The notes under the pieces were generated by a model. That model was not told where the DNA came from. It was given only the letters and a program-made list of their open reading frames with translations, and ran no database searches. From the NCBI GenBank assembly GCA_963788585.1, contig CAWBHA010000004.1:372001-436000 (forward strand): 64,000 nucleotides of DNA, read 5' to 3'. Below, in pieces: positions 17,821 through 25,343 of this stretch (within the stretch, counting starts at the first letter, position 1; each line of letters starts with the position of its first letter). The position numbers and the translations under genes are program-made. The DNA is from Bog-473 sp963788585 (GTDB taxonomy: Bacteria; Actinomycetota; Acidimicrobiia; Acidimicrobiales; RAAP-2).

Positions 17821-19788
17821 CTAATAGCGAGCCAGAACCTTCCTGGCCGCCGCCGCCGCCAGACCGGTCAGCTCGGGCGGGGCGACCACCCGCGCCGAAC
17901 GACCGAGCTGCAGCAACAGCCGCTCGAACCACGCCATTCCGGAAACGTCGAGCACCATGCCGGTCACCGTCCCGTCGGCGTCCCGCGCCACGGCCCGCAC
18001 CGGAATGGACTCGGCGACCCATCGAGCCTCCGGACCAAGCTGCACCTGTACCTCCACCGCGCCCGGTCCCGGCACGAACATCTCCTCGAGCGGTCGCGAC
18101 CGGACCGCCAGCTCAGCCCCCGACGCCGCACCGTCGCCGTCCACCGAAGCCGCCCCCACCGCGCCGATGCGGTCGACCCGGAAACGCCTCACGTCACCCG
18201 CCCGGTGGCAGTAGGCGTCGAGATACCAGTGCCCGTCGATCGTCACCACCTGCACGGGCTCCACCACCCGGGTGGTCTGCTCGTCCCGCGAGCCCGACAC
18301 GTAGTCGATCTCCACGGCGTGCCCGTCGTCGGCCGCTGCCCGGACCGCGCCGAGATGCAACGGCGCGTCCACATCCAACCCGACCACCTCCCGGGACCCC
18401 AGCGCGGCGTCCAACTTGGCCAACGCCCGCCGCAGCGCGTCGTCCTCCGAGCCGGGCACCGCCAACAGCAGCCGGGCCGACGCCGCCACGGCGAACCCCT
18501 CGGCCGGGGTCAGCCGCCGCGGCCGGGCGTACTCCGCCGGCAGGAACGCCCGCACCGAATGCTCCGAGACCTCGATCTCCATCAGCGTGTCGGGCGTATA
18601 CGGCGGCGTCCCGCAGCACGCCGCCAGCTCCAGCTCGGCCACGAGCTCCTTCTCGCTCATGCCGAACCGCCGTGCCGCCTCCGCCGTCGGCGCCTCCCCG
18701 ACCTGCGCCAGCCATCCCACGACGGCGAGCAACCGCCGCAGCCGCCGGCTCGTCTCCGCGCCGGGCGCGCTCTTGGGGCTGGCCGCCGCCCCGGTTCCGC
18801 CCTCCTCCGTCGCGGCGGCCACCACCGGCTCCGCCGGCAGTCCCGAGGCCGGCTCGGCCAACTCCTCCAGCCACGCCACCAGTTCGTCCCGGAACGAGCC
18901 TGGCTCGATGATCGTGGCGTAGTCCAACAGCCCGAGCACCCACGAGCGGATGGCCGGGAAGCCCGAGACCTTGAGGACCAGGTCCACCGACCCGTCGTCG
19001 GCGCGCTCCATCACCTTGTCCTCGCCCACCTCGTCGACGACCCGGCGCGCCTCGAGCGCGTCGACCCGGATGCGCATGTCGACGGCATCCTCGCCCTCGG
19101 CCTCCCAGGGCTCGTCGGGCAGGGCCGCCTTCACGTCCACGTCGACATCGTCTGGCACGCGCGCGCTTCCGGTGTCGCCCCGCGTCACCGCACCCTCGAT
19201 CCGGTCGACCCGGAACGTCCGCACGCCCGCCCGTTCGACGTCCCACGCCACCAGGTACCAGTGGCCGAAGCGGAACCAGAGGCCGACCGGGGCGACGACC
19301 CGGGCTGCGCCAGCGCGGTAGGAAAATGTCGCGGTCGCGTGTGTCCGCACGGCCTCGAACAGCTCGACGAGCGCCGCCGACGGCACCAGCGACGCGATGG
19401 GCCGGACGTCGCCGAGCCCCGCCGCGCCCAACTTCAACAGCGCATCCCGGCCGCTAGGATCGCCCAGGTGGACGCCGGCGACGGCGAGATGGAGCGCGAC
19501 CTGTTCGTCGGGTTCGAGATCCAGGTCGGGCAGGTAGAACGACTCGCGATCAATCAGGTAGCCGTACTGCTCGTGGCCGGGCAGCCGCTGCGTCAGGACC
19601 GGGATCCCCTCGTCACGAAGCAGCCGCTTGTCTCGCTCGAAAGCCTGGCGCCGCGCCGAGTGTTCGCTCGGATAGCCCGGGACCTGGTGCGCGATGGCGT
19701 CGAGGGTCAGCGGCTGCTCCGTGTCCAGCAACACGAGCACGAGGTCGGTGACGCGTTCGAGCCGGTCGAGCTTGGGGGGCGCCTCCAT
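17821..19788 (-). CDS. pafBC: Fused PafB-PafC WYL-domain transcriptional regulator
   Basis: A 655-residue protein made of two similar halves, each with an N-terminal winged HTH followed by a WYL domain. First half: HTH LDRLERVTDLVLVLLDTEQPLTLDAIA, WYL core GLWFRFGHWYLVAWDVERAGVRTFRVDRIE. Second half: HTH SRRLRRLLAVVGWLAQVGEAPTAEAARRFGMSEKEL, WYL core VTIDGHWYLDAYCHRAGDVRRFRVDRIG. In mycobacteria PafB and PafC are separate and together activate most of the DNA-damage response independently of LexA; here they are one chain, as in some other actinobacteria. I chose ATG 19788 (MEAPPKLDRLERV) because upstream residues are arginine-rich noncoding sequence. A low-complexity linker joins the halves. 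Confidence 0.88.
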   Translation of the reverse strand: MEAPPKLDRLERVTDLVLVLLDTEQPLTLDAIAHQVPGYPSEHSARRQAFERDKRLLRDEGIPVLTQRLPGHEQYGYLIDRESFYLPDLDLEPDEQVALHLAVAGVHLGDPSGRDALLKLGAAGLGDVRPIASLVPSAALVELFEAVRTHATATFSYRAGAARVVAPVGLWFRFGHWYLVAWDVERAGVRTFRVDRIEGAVTRGDTGSARVPDDVDVDVKAALPDEPWEAEGEDAVDMRIRVDALEARRVVDEVGEDKVMERADDGSVDLVLKVSGFPAIRSWVLGLLDYATIIEPGSFRDELVAWLEELAEPASGLPAEPVVAAATEEGGTGAAASPKSAPGAETSRRLRRLLAVVGWLAQVGEAPTAEAARRFGMSEKELVAELELAACCGTPPYTPDTLMEIEVSEHSVRAFLPAEYARPRRLTPAEGFAVAASARLLLAVPGSEDDALRRALAKLDAALGSREVVGLDVDAPLHLGAVRAAADDGHAVEIDYVSGSRDEQTTRVVEPVQVVTIDGHWYLDAYCHRAGDVRRFRVDRIGAVGAASVDGDGAASGAELAVRSRPLEEMFVPGPGAVEVQVQLGPEARWVAESIPVRAVARDADGTVTGMVLDVSGMAWFERLLLQLGRSARVVAPPELTGLAAAAARKVLARY

Positions 19789-19817
19789 CGCCCAGAGCCT
19801 ACGGCGGCCACCGCGCC

Positions 19818-20708
19818 GTGATCGCCGCCGCACACCCCTTCGACTGGCACCTGCATGTTTTCTGGCTGCTCGCGTTCCCCCTCCTCCTCGTCCTCTACTT
19901 CTGGGCCACCCGTCGCGACGGGTGGGGAGCGACGACCCGCCAACGAATCTTCTTCGTCATCGGGGTCGTCGTTCTCGTCGCTGCCGTCACCTGGCCGCTC
20001 GGCGACCTGGCCGCCCACTGGTTGCTCGTGGCGCTGGTCGTCCAGCGCCTGCTGCTCACTCTCGCGGTGCCGCCGCTGCTGGTCCTCGGGACCCCCCGGC
20101 CGCTGATCGCCCGGCTGACGAGGCCGTCCGGGGTCGACGCCGTTCTGCGGGTGGTGGTCCGGCCGCTCCCGGCGGTGGCCATCGTGACGGTTGTCGCCGT
20201 GGCAACGCTCACGACGGGCGTCGTGAGCCTCTCCGCCCGCTCGGATGCGGCCAGGGTCGCGATCGAGGTCGTCGTGCTCGCCTCTGGCTTCGTCCTGTGG
20301 GCGCCCGTCCTCACCGAGCTCCCCGGGGCCGCGCGCCTGTCGGCTCTCGGCCGGGGCGGCTACCTGATCGTCCAGTCGATCGTCCCGAGTTTCCTTTCAA
20401 TCGTCTGGATCTTCGCCCGCCACGCGCTGTACCCCACGTTCAGCCACCACGGCACGGTGGCCGGCCTTTCGCCGCTCCTCGACCAGCAGTTGGCCGGCTT
20501 CCTGGCCAAGCTGAGCACGATCGCCGTCCTCTGGAGCGTCGCGTTCGTGATCATGACGCGCGCCCAGACGGCCGAGACCGCCGGCGAGGACGAGCCGCTG
20601 TTGTGGACGGATGTGGAGCGCGAGATCGAGCGGGCCGAGCGCCGGCAGCGACGCCACGGCTGGCCCGGTCCACCGGCCACCGGTCCACCGGCGAGCGGCC
20701 GCTCCTGA
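19818..20708 (+). CDS. CtaG-type cytochrome c oxidase assembly membrane protein
   Basis: A 296-residue polytopic membrane protein of the caa3_CtaG family, with about seven hydrophobic helices. It opens HPFDWHLHVFWLLAFPLLLVLYFW. WPLGDLAAHWLLVALVVQRLLLTLAVPPLLVLGTPRPL is the typical H-x-x-Q segment with a proline-rich end. Further helices and the SIVWIFARHALYPTFSH segment follow. The family helps copper insertion into or maturation of terminal oxidases. GTG 19818 is 29 bases from the divergent pafBC start. Confidence 0.8.
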   Translation: MIAAAHPFDWHLHVFWLLAFPLLLVLYFWATRRDGWGATTRQRIFFVIGVVVLVAAVTWPLGDLAAHWLLVALVVQRLLLTLAVPPLLVLGTPRPLIARLTRPSGVDAVLRVVVRPLPAVAIVTVVAVATLTTGVVSLSARSDAARVAIEVVVLASGFVLWAPVLTELPGAARLSALGRGGYLIVQSIVPSFLSIVWIFARHALYPTFSHHGTVAGLSPLLDQQLAGFLAKLSTIAVLWSVAFVIMTRAQTAETAGEDEPLLWTDVEREIERAERRQRRHGWPGPPATGPPASGRS

Positions 20709-20727
20709 CGTGGCACAATAAAGACGT

Positions 20728-20829
20728 ATGGGCATGACGATGAGCCTCCGTGTCCGCGGCCAAGCGGACGCCGCGGGACGGACGACGGCGCCGTCTCGGT
20801 CAGAACTTTCTTCGACCCGACCTCGCTGA
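20728..20829 (+). CDS. Putative macrolide-sensing leader peptide overlapping the Erm-like gene
   Basis: A 33-codon open frame, starting ATG GGC ATG ACG ATG AGC CTC. It begins 22 bases upstream of the methyltransferase GTG and runs into that gene in a different frame. The first residues are MGMTMSLRVRGQ. The Arg-Val-Arg is the basic-x-basic pattern at which ribosomes stall with macrolides bound in known erm leader peptides (compare the RLR of ErmDL). The methyltransferase start codon lies inside codons 8-9 of this frame. Function is inference; the frame could also be incidental. Confidence 0.35.
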   Translation: MGMTMSLRVRGQADAAGRTTAPSRSELSSTRPR

Positions 20830-21391
20830 GGCGTTGGCCGCGCGGGCGGCCGTCGGACCCAGCGACCTCGTCATCGAGATCGGTGCCGGACGCGGCGCAT
20901 GGACCTTTGCGCTTGCCCGTTACGCCGCGCGTGTCGTCGCGTTGGAGAAGGACCCCGACTGGGCGGCCCGTCTCCGCGACGAGCTCCGACATCGTCGCGT
21001 CGACAACGTCGACGTCGTCTGTTGCGACGCGCTGGCGTACCGAATGCCGCGCCGGCCTTTCCGCGCCGTCGGCTCGGTCCCCTTCGGCACGACGACGGCC
21101 ATACTGCGCCATCTCCTTGAAGACGCTGGCAGCGGGCTACAGCGTGCTGACCTGGTCGTCCAGTGGGAGGTCGCCCGCAAACGTGCGGCCATCCCTCCGA
21201 CGACAATGCTGTCGACCGCCTGGACGCCGTGGTGGTCCTTCGAGGTCGGCCGGCGCATCCCGGCAGCCGCCTTTCGCCCGGTGCCGTCGGTCGACGCGGG
21301 CCTGCTGACCGTGACCCGCCGCTGGCCGCCCCTCCTCCCCGACCACCTCGCGCCCGCCTATGCCGACTTCGTCCGACGCCACTGGAGATAG
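20750..21391 (+). CDS. Erm-type 23S rRNA (adenine-N6) methyltransferase
   Basis: A 213-residue SAM-dependent rRNA adenine methyltransferase. The Erm/KsgA N-terminus RRRLGQNFLRPDLAEALA starts near residue 13. The SAM loop VIEIGAGRGAWTFALA, the acidic VVALEKDPD, the CCDALAY motif and the catalytic (N/S)xPF-type motif SVPFGTTTAILRHLL follow. FGTTTAIL and FRPVPSVDAGLLTV favour Erm over KsgA, which dimethylates 16S rRNA. Erm methylates A2058 of 23S rRNA and gives macrolide-lincosamide-streptogramin resistance. The protein is shorter than typical Erm (about 250-260), with a reduced C-terminal domain. GTG 20750 was chosen for the conserved N-terminus. It is a stand-alone gene downstream of ctaG. Confidence 0.82.
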   Translation: MSAAKRTPRDGRRRRLGQNFLRPDLAEALAARAAVGPSDLVIEIGAGRGAWTFALARYAARVVALEKDPDWAARLRDELRHRRVDNVDVVCCDALAYRMPRRPFRAVGSVPFGTTTAILRHLLEDAGSGLQRADLVVQWEVARKRAAIPPTTMLSTAWTPWWSFEVGRRIPAAAFRPVPSVDAGLLTVTRRWPPLLPDHLAPAYADFVRRHWR

Positions 21392-21443
21392 CCGTCGGGC
21401 GCGCCCGTACCGTGGGGAAATCGAACCGAACGAAGGAACCTGA

Positions 21444-21770
21444 TCAGGCCAGCGAAGCGCTGCGGAGCTCGTCTAAGGAGAGCTCGGCAGTCTGGTTCCC
21501 GCCACATTGCGGGCAATGCTCGACGTGTCGCCACGAGCGGAGCAGTCGCGTCCCCTCGGGGTTCAACAAGACGACGAAGGACTCGGAGATCGGGTCGATC
21601 TCAAGCCCGTAGTAGGCCCGCCAGGCTGTGGTCGCAGCGTGCGCGTCCAGCGCAAGGCCCTTCAGGACGCGCCGGAACCGCATCCGGTCGGTGTCGAAGA
21701 TCCACGTGCTGTGGCAGGACTCCAAAACGAAGAGCGCGTCGTCGGAGGGGGGGACCACATCGCTGATCAT
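21444..21770 (-). CDS. Conserved actinobacterial protein of unknown function
   Basis: A 108-residue soluble protein. The core CHSTWIFDTDRMRFRRVLKGLALD and WRAYYGLEIDPISESFVVLLNPEGTRLLRSWRHV reads like a conserved regulator-associated small protein found widely in actinobacteria. A single CPQCGG knuckle near the C-terminus gives only half a zinc ribbon unless another Cys/His pair (Cys19, His20) contributes. ATG start 21770. The upstream DNA is AT-rich with a TACAAA-N10-TTTGTA dyad. No function assigned. Confidence 0.7.
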   Translation of the reverse strand: MISDVVPPSDDALFVLESCHSTWIFDTDRMRFRRVLKGLALDAHAATTAWRAYYGLEIDPISESFVVLLNPEGTRLLRSWRHVEHCPQCGGNQTAELSLDELRSASLA

Positions 21771-21816
21771 GCCCGAAGATTTACCAGGTTCGGCGTCGAA
21801 TCGGACTCAGGACCGT

Positions 21817-21838
21817 TACAAATAGATGACAGTTTGTA
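21817..21838. promoter_or_regulatory. Dyad in AT-rich promoter region
   Basis: TACAAA (21817-21822) and TTTGTA (21833-21838) form an inverted repeat with 10 bases between, in one of the few AT-rich stretches of the window. It lies 47 bases upstream of the conserved small-protein start and just beyond the 3' end of the carboxyltransferase gene, so it is a promoter or operator candidate for the former. Confidence 0.35.
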
Positions 21839-21855
21839 TTTTCCCAGGTGAACCC

Positions 21856-23202
21856 TCATTGCGGGCCGGCGTCGTGCTTCCGGCCCACGACAAGCTCCCG
21901 CTTCGTGGAGAGCTGTCGCAAGGCCCCACAGAGGACGATTCGGGTCTCCGCCGGATCGACTACCTCGTCGATGAGCCCCCGTGCCGAGGCCGGCCACGGG
22001 TTGAGGTAGGCCTCTTCATATGCAGCCTCCCGATCGCCCCGGACCCCGGGCTCGAGATCACGGTGGAGGATCTGCACCGCCCCCGACGCCCCCATGACCG
22101 CCACCTCGGCGCCCGGCCAGGCCAGGCAGATGTCGTTGCCGATCCCCCTCGAGTCCATGACGATGTAGGCCCCCCCGAAGGCCTTGCGCAGGATCAGGCA
22201 CAACCTCGGCACCGTCGCCTGCGCATAGGCGAAGGCGAGCTCCGCCCCGTGGCGGATCATCCCCCGCCACTCCAGGTCCTTGCCCGGGAGAAACCCAGGG
22301 GTGTCGACCAGGCTGACGATGGGCAGGTTGAAAGCGTCGCAGAGCCGGACGAACCTGGCGCCCTTCTGCGACGCCGCGATGTCCAGCGTGCCAGCGAGGA
22401 TCCGGGGCTGGTTCGCCACGAAGCCGACCGTCATGCCGCCCAAGCGCCCGAAAGCCGTCACGACCTGCCCCGCCCAGCGCGGCCACAGCTCACGGAACTC
22501 GCCGTCGTCGCAGAGCGTCCGGATCACGTCGCGGCAGTCGTACGTCGCCGCCTTCCGCTCGGGGATCACCGACCGGAGCTCGGGCGTCGGTCGCAGCACC
22601 GAGTCCTCGACCACGGCGACGGGTGGGAGCTCATCGGTGCTCGACGGCAGGTAATCGAGCAGCTCGGCCACCGCACCGTCGACGTCCTCGGACTCCATAG
22701 CGCACAGGCCGCTGGCGGTGGCATGGGTGACCGATCCGCCCAGCTCCGACAGCCCGACCTGCATGCCGGTGAACTCCGAGACCATTTGGGGACCCGATAC
22801 GAACGCCACCGCTTCCGAGCTCATCACGACGAGATCGGCCAGGCCCAAGAGGAGCGCGGGTCCCGACACCACCGGTCCCGTGGCCGCGGCGATCACGGGC
22901 ACCTGCCCGCTGCAACGCGCCAGGGCGGCTGCGGCCAGGCCCCATCCATGCAGTGCCGCCACCCCGTCGTGGACGTCGGCGCCGCTCGATGCGACGAAGA
23001 ACACGAAGGGCATCCCGAGGTTCCGGGCCTGGTCAGCCGCCTCGGCCAGACGCACGCCGTCGGCGTGTGTGATGGCGCCCCGTCGCATGGATCCCAGGGA
23101 ACGGCAGATGACGGCGTTGCGCCCGCCGATCGGCTCGACCACCGAGGTGACGGCACCGACGATCCCCTTGCCGACGTCGGGCGGGGCGTTGGTCGTGGTC
23201 AC
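21856..23202 (-). CDS. Acyl-CoA carboxylase carboxyltransferase (beta) subunit
   Basis: A 448-residue carboxyltransferase of the AccD/PccB/MccB family, which moves CO2 from carboxybiotin to an acyl-CoA. The first crotonase-like half has the oxyanion/biotin segment ALARCSGQVPVIAAATGPVVSGPALLLGLADLVVM. The second half has VGFVANQPRILAGTLDIAASQKGARFVRLCDAFNLPIVSLVDTPGFLPG and RKAFGGAYIVMDSRGIGNDICLAWPGAEVAVMG. Both glycine-rich oxyanion holes are recognisable. It is shorter than usual (about 510-540) and its N-terminal acceptor region is reduced. No biotin-carrying alpha subunit is adjacent. GTG 23202 was selected; the open frame extends to 23271 but that would overlap the divergent gene. Confidence 0.85.
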   Translation of the reverse strand: MTTTNAPPDVGKGIVGAVTSVVEPIGGRNAVICRSLGSMRRGAITHADGVRLAEAADQARNLGMPFVFFVASSGADVHDGVAALHGWGLAAAALARCSGQVPVIAAATGPVVSGPALLLGLADLVVMSSEAVAFVSGPQMVSEFTGMQVGLSELGGSVTHATASGLCAMESEDVDGAVAELLDYLPSSTDELPPVAVVEDSVLRPTPELRSVIPERKAATYDCRDVIRTLCDDGEFRELWPRWAGQVVTAFGRLGGMTVGFVANQPRILAGTLDIAASQKGARFVRLCDAFNLPIVSLVDTPGFLPGKDLEWRGMIRHGAELAFAYAQATVPRLCLILRKAFGGAYIVMDSRGIGNDICLAWPGAEVAVMGASGAVQILHRDLEPGVRGDREAAYEEAYLNPWPASARGLIDEVVDPAETRIVLCGALRQLSTKRELVVGRKHDAGPQ

Positions 23203-23258
23203 CGACGCCGAATGTAGACCGTGCCCACGAGGCACGGCGCCGCGACCGTTCATCTGCG

Positions 23259-24401
23259 ATGACCGAGGCAACCCTCAACACCGGCGAGGTCGCCGCTCTC
23301 TCCGACAAGGAGCTGATGGAGCTGGCCGCCGAGGCGTCCCGCCAATTGGCTGCCCTGGCAGGACGCGTCGTTCTTCTCGCCGCCGAGCTCGATCGCCGCG
23401 AGGGATGGCGCACCGAGGGTGCCACCTCGCTCGAGGCCTGGCTGGTCGAACGGTGCGGTGTCTCCGTCGCGACGGCCCGCGCCTGGGCCCACGTCGGCGA
23501 ACGCCTCTTCGACCTGCCCCATCTCGCGACGGGGCTCTCCGAGGGCACGCTCAGCTTCGACAAGGTGCGCACCGTGGTCGACGCGGCCAGACCCGAGACC
23601 GACGGCGCGCTCGCTGAGCAGGCGCGGGAGTGCACGGTGCGCCAGCTGGCCGAGGTGGCCCGGACGGTACGTGGCACCTCTGAGACCAGGGCACAGAGCG
23701 ACTACGACGCCCGCTCGGTGCGCTACAACGACACGTTTCGGACCGTCACCGCGCAGCTGCCTCCCGAGACCTACGCCCAGGTGCGGGGCTGCCTCGAGGC
23801 CCGGGCCCGCACCCTGCCGAACGACGGCGAGACCAGGTGGGACCAGCGCCTCTGCGACGCCTTCGTCTCGTTTGTCTGCGGGTCCGGCGGTCGCGCCACC
23901 TCGGTCGTCGTCGCCCACGTCCCCCTCGAGACCCTCATCGACCGGGGAACCGGGCTGGCCGGGGAGCTCGAGCGTGGGGAGCTGATCAGTGCCGAGACCG
24001 TCCGGCGCATCGCCTGCGACGCGACGGTGGTCGTGGCGGTGGACGACGACGTGGGGCACACGATGTACGAGGGGCGCCAACGCCGCTACCCCACCGACGC
24101 CCAACGCCGGGAGCTCGCACGCCGGGACCGCCACTGCCGCTTCCCCGGGTGCAGCAACGCCACCTTCGCCCATCCGCACCACATCGCGCCGTGGAAGCCC
24201 GACGGACGGACGGACCTGCCCAATCTGGCGATGCTCTGTGACCATCACCATCACCGGGTGCATGCCCGCGAATGGTCCATGTCGGGCAACGCCAATGAAG
24301 AGCTGACCTTCGTGGGCCCGAGCGGGCGGATCATGACGTCGCGGCCTTCGCCGCTATGGGTCGCGGCACGCCCCAAGGGGGGACGGCCGGAAGGGAGCTA
24401 G
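23259..24401 (+). CDS. DUF222 / 13E12-repeat family HNH endonuclease-like protein
   Basis: A 380-residue protein with an N-terminal DUF222 helical domain (residues about 20-250; GWRTEGATSLEAWLVERCGVSVATARAWAHVGERL) and a C-terminal HNH zinc-finger nuclease motif (about 290-340). The HNH part shows CRFPGCSNATFAHPHHIAPWKPDGRTDLPNLAMLCDHHHHRVH, with all expected Cys/His ligands and the catalytic His. These proteins occur in many copies in actinobacterial genomes, and in mycobacteria as the 13E12 repeats. Their function is unproven, with links to mobile DNA suspected. ATG 23259. The 3' end overlaps convergent moaC by 4 bases. Confidence 0.9.
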   Translation: MTEATLNTGEVAALSDKELMELAAEASRQLAALAGRVVLLAAELDRREGWRTEGATSLEAWLVERCGVSVATARAWAHVGERLFDLPHLATGLSEGTLSFDKVRTVVDAARPETDGALAEQARECTVRQLAEVARTVRGTSETRAQSDYDARSVRYNDTFRTVTAQLPPETYAQVRGCLEARARTLPNDGETRWDQRLCDAFVSFVCGSGGRATSVVVAHVPLETLIDRGTGLAGELERGELISAETVRRIACDATVVVAVDDDVGHTMYEGRQRRYPTDAQRRELARRDRHCRFPGCSNATFAHPHHIAPWKPDGRTDLPNLAMLCDHHHHRVHAREWSMSGNANEELTFVGPSGRIMTSRPSPLWVAARPKGGRPEGS

Positions 24402-24889
24402 AGGTGGTTGACCTCGGCGCGCCGCCAGGGTCCTGACCGGCCACCCGACTTCTCCCACAGCGCCAGGTGCTCGATCGTCATCGTGCGGTCGGACGACTTG
24501 CACATGTCGTAGACGGTGAGGGCGGCCACCGCACAGGCGGTCATGGCCTCCATCTCGACCCCGGTGCGGTCGACTGTCTCGACGTTGGCCTCCACCTCGA
24601 CGTAGTCGTCCCCGATCGAGAAGTTCACGCCGATGGAGCCGACCAGGACCGGATGGCACATGGGGATCAGCTCGGCCGTCCTCTTCGCCGCCTGGATCCC
24701 CGCGATGCGGGCCGCCGCCATGACATCGCCCTTGGTAATGGCGTTGTTGGCCACCTTGGTGGTGGTCTCCGGCAGCATCGAGACACGGCAACGGGCCAAT
24801 GCCCTGCGGTGCGTGGGCTCCCGAGGCGTGACGTCGACCATGCGGGCGCCGCCCAGCGGGTCGAGATTGGCCAGCATGCGGTCGGACAC
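24398..24889 (-). CDS. moaC: Cyclic pyranopterin monophosphate synthase
   Basis: A 163-residue molybdenum-cofactor enzyme that acts after MoaA to form cPMP. All family markers are present: GGARMVDVTPREPTHRRALA, KGDVMAAARIAGIQAAKRTAELIPMCHPV (active-site His-Pro), VETVDRTGVEMEAMTACAVAALTVYDMCKSSDR (catalytic Asp/Lys region). Length is typical. GTG 24889 was used; ATG four codons later is an alternative. No other moa genes are in the window, so the pathway is scattered. Confidence 0.95.
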   Translation of the reverse strand: MSDRMLANLDPLGGARMVDVTPREPTHRRALARCRVSMLPETTTKVANNAITKGDVMAAARIAGIQAAKRTAELIPMCHPVLVGSIGVNFSIGDDYVEVEANVETVDRTGVEMEAMTACAVAALTVYDMCKSSDRTMTIEHLALWEKSGGRSGPWRRAEVNHL

Positions 24890-24923
24890 GAGGCCACAGT
24901 CTACGACCTGGGCCGACGCCGGG

Positions 24924-24955
24924 TAGACTTGGCAGTCTCAGGCGGTGAGTGCCAA
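24924..24955 (+). promoter_or_regulatory. CIRCE-like HrcA operator with overlapping -10 element
   Basis: TTGGCAGTC (24929-24937), nine spacer bases, then GAGTGCCAA (24947-24955). CIRCE consensus is TTAGCACTC-N9-GAGTGCTAA. This site keeps the exact spacing, differs by a symmetric A/T to G/C change, and has one arm mismatch. TAGACT (24924-24929) just upstream fits an actinobacterial TAnnnT -10. The operator would therefore cover the start site of the zinc-ribbon gene beginning at 24978. Confidence 0.7.
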
Positions 24956-24977
24956 CGAGAGGTGACGGAGGAGCCGA

Positions 24978-25343
24978 GTGCCGACCTATGAATACGCGTG
25001 CACGGAGTGTGGGCACCGGCTCGAGGCCGTCCAGAAGTTCACGGACGAGCCCCTGAGCGAATGCCCCGAGTGCGGGGCACCTCTACGCAAGGTCTACGGC
25101 GCCGTGGGCATCGTCCTGAAGGGCAGCGGCTTCTACAAGACCGATTCTCGGGCCGCCGCCGCCGGCAGCGGCTCGAACGGGAAGTCACCTACAGACGGCG
25201 AGAAGACGAAAGGCGGCGACCCGGCGAGCAACGGGGGCAGCACGCCGAGCGGCGAGAGCGCGAGCGGGAGTGGAACGGGCAGCGACTCGTCCAAGAAAGA
25301 GAAGTCTCCGGACGCCAAGCCCGCTGCGTCAACGTCCAGCTGA
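24978..25343 (+). CDS. FmdB-family zinc-ribbon protein, Ruc-like redox-regulated chaperone
   Basis: A 121-residue protein. The N-terminal zinc ribbon MPTYEYACTECGHRLEAVQKF...SECPECGAPLRKVYG has four cysteines in two CxxC knuckles. KGSGFYKTDSR follows, then a 70-residue disordered Gly/Ser/Lys tail. This is the layout of mycobacterial Ruc (Rv0991c), which binds unfolded proteins after oxidation releases zinc and works with the Hsp70 system; Ruc is under HrcA control. The CIRCE-like site upstream supports the same regulation here. GTG 24978 has a GGAGGA ribosome site. It abuts the convergent tldE stop. Function by analogy. Confidence 0.8.
   Translation: MPTYEYACTECGHRLEAVQKFTDEPLSECPECGAPLRKVYGAVGIVLKGSGFYKTDSRAAAAGSGSNGKSPTDGEKTKGGDPASNGGSTPSGESASGSGTGSDSSKKEKSPDAKPAASTSS

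Noticed and set aside
20750..21391. Assignment of the rRNA methyltransferase as KsgA/RsmA
   Set aside because: Too short, catalytic motif is SVPFGTTTAIL rather than NLPYxxxTP, and the N-terminal and FRPVPSVDAGL segments fit Erm better.
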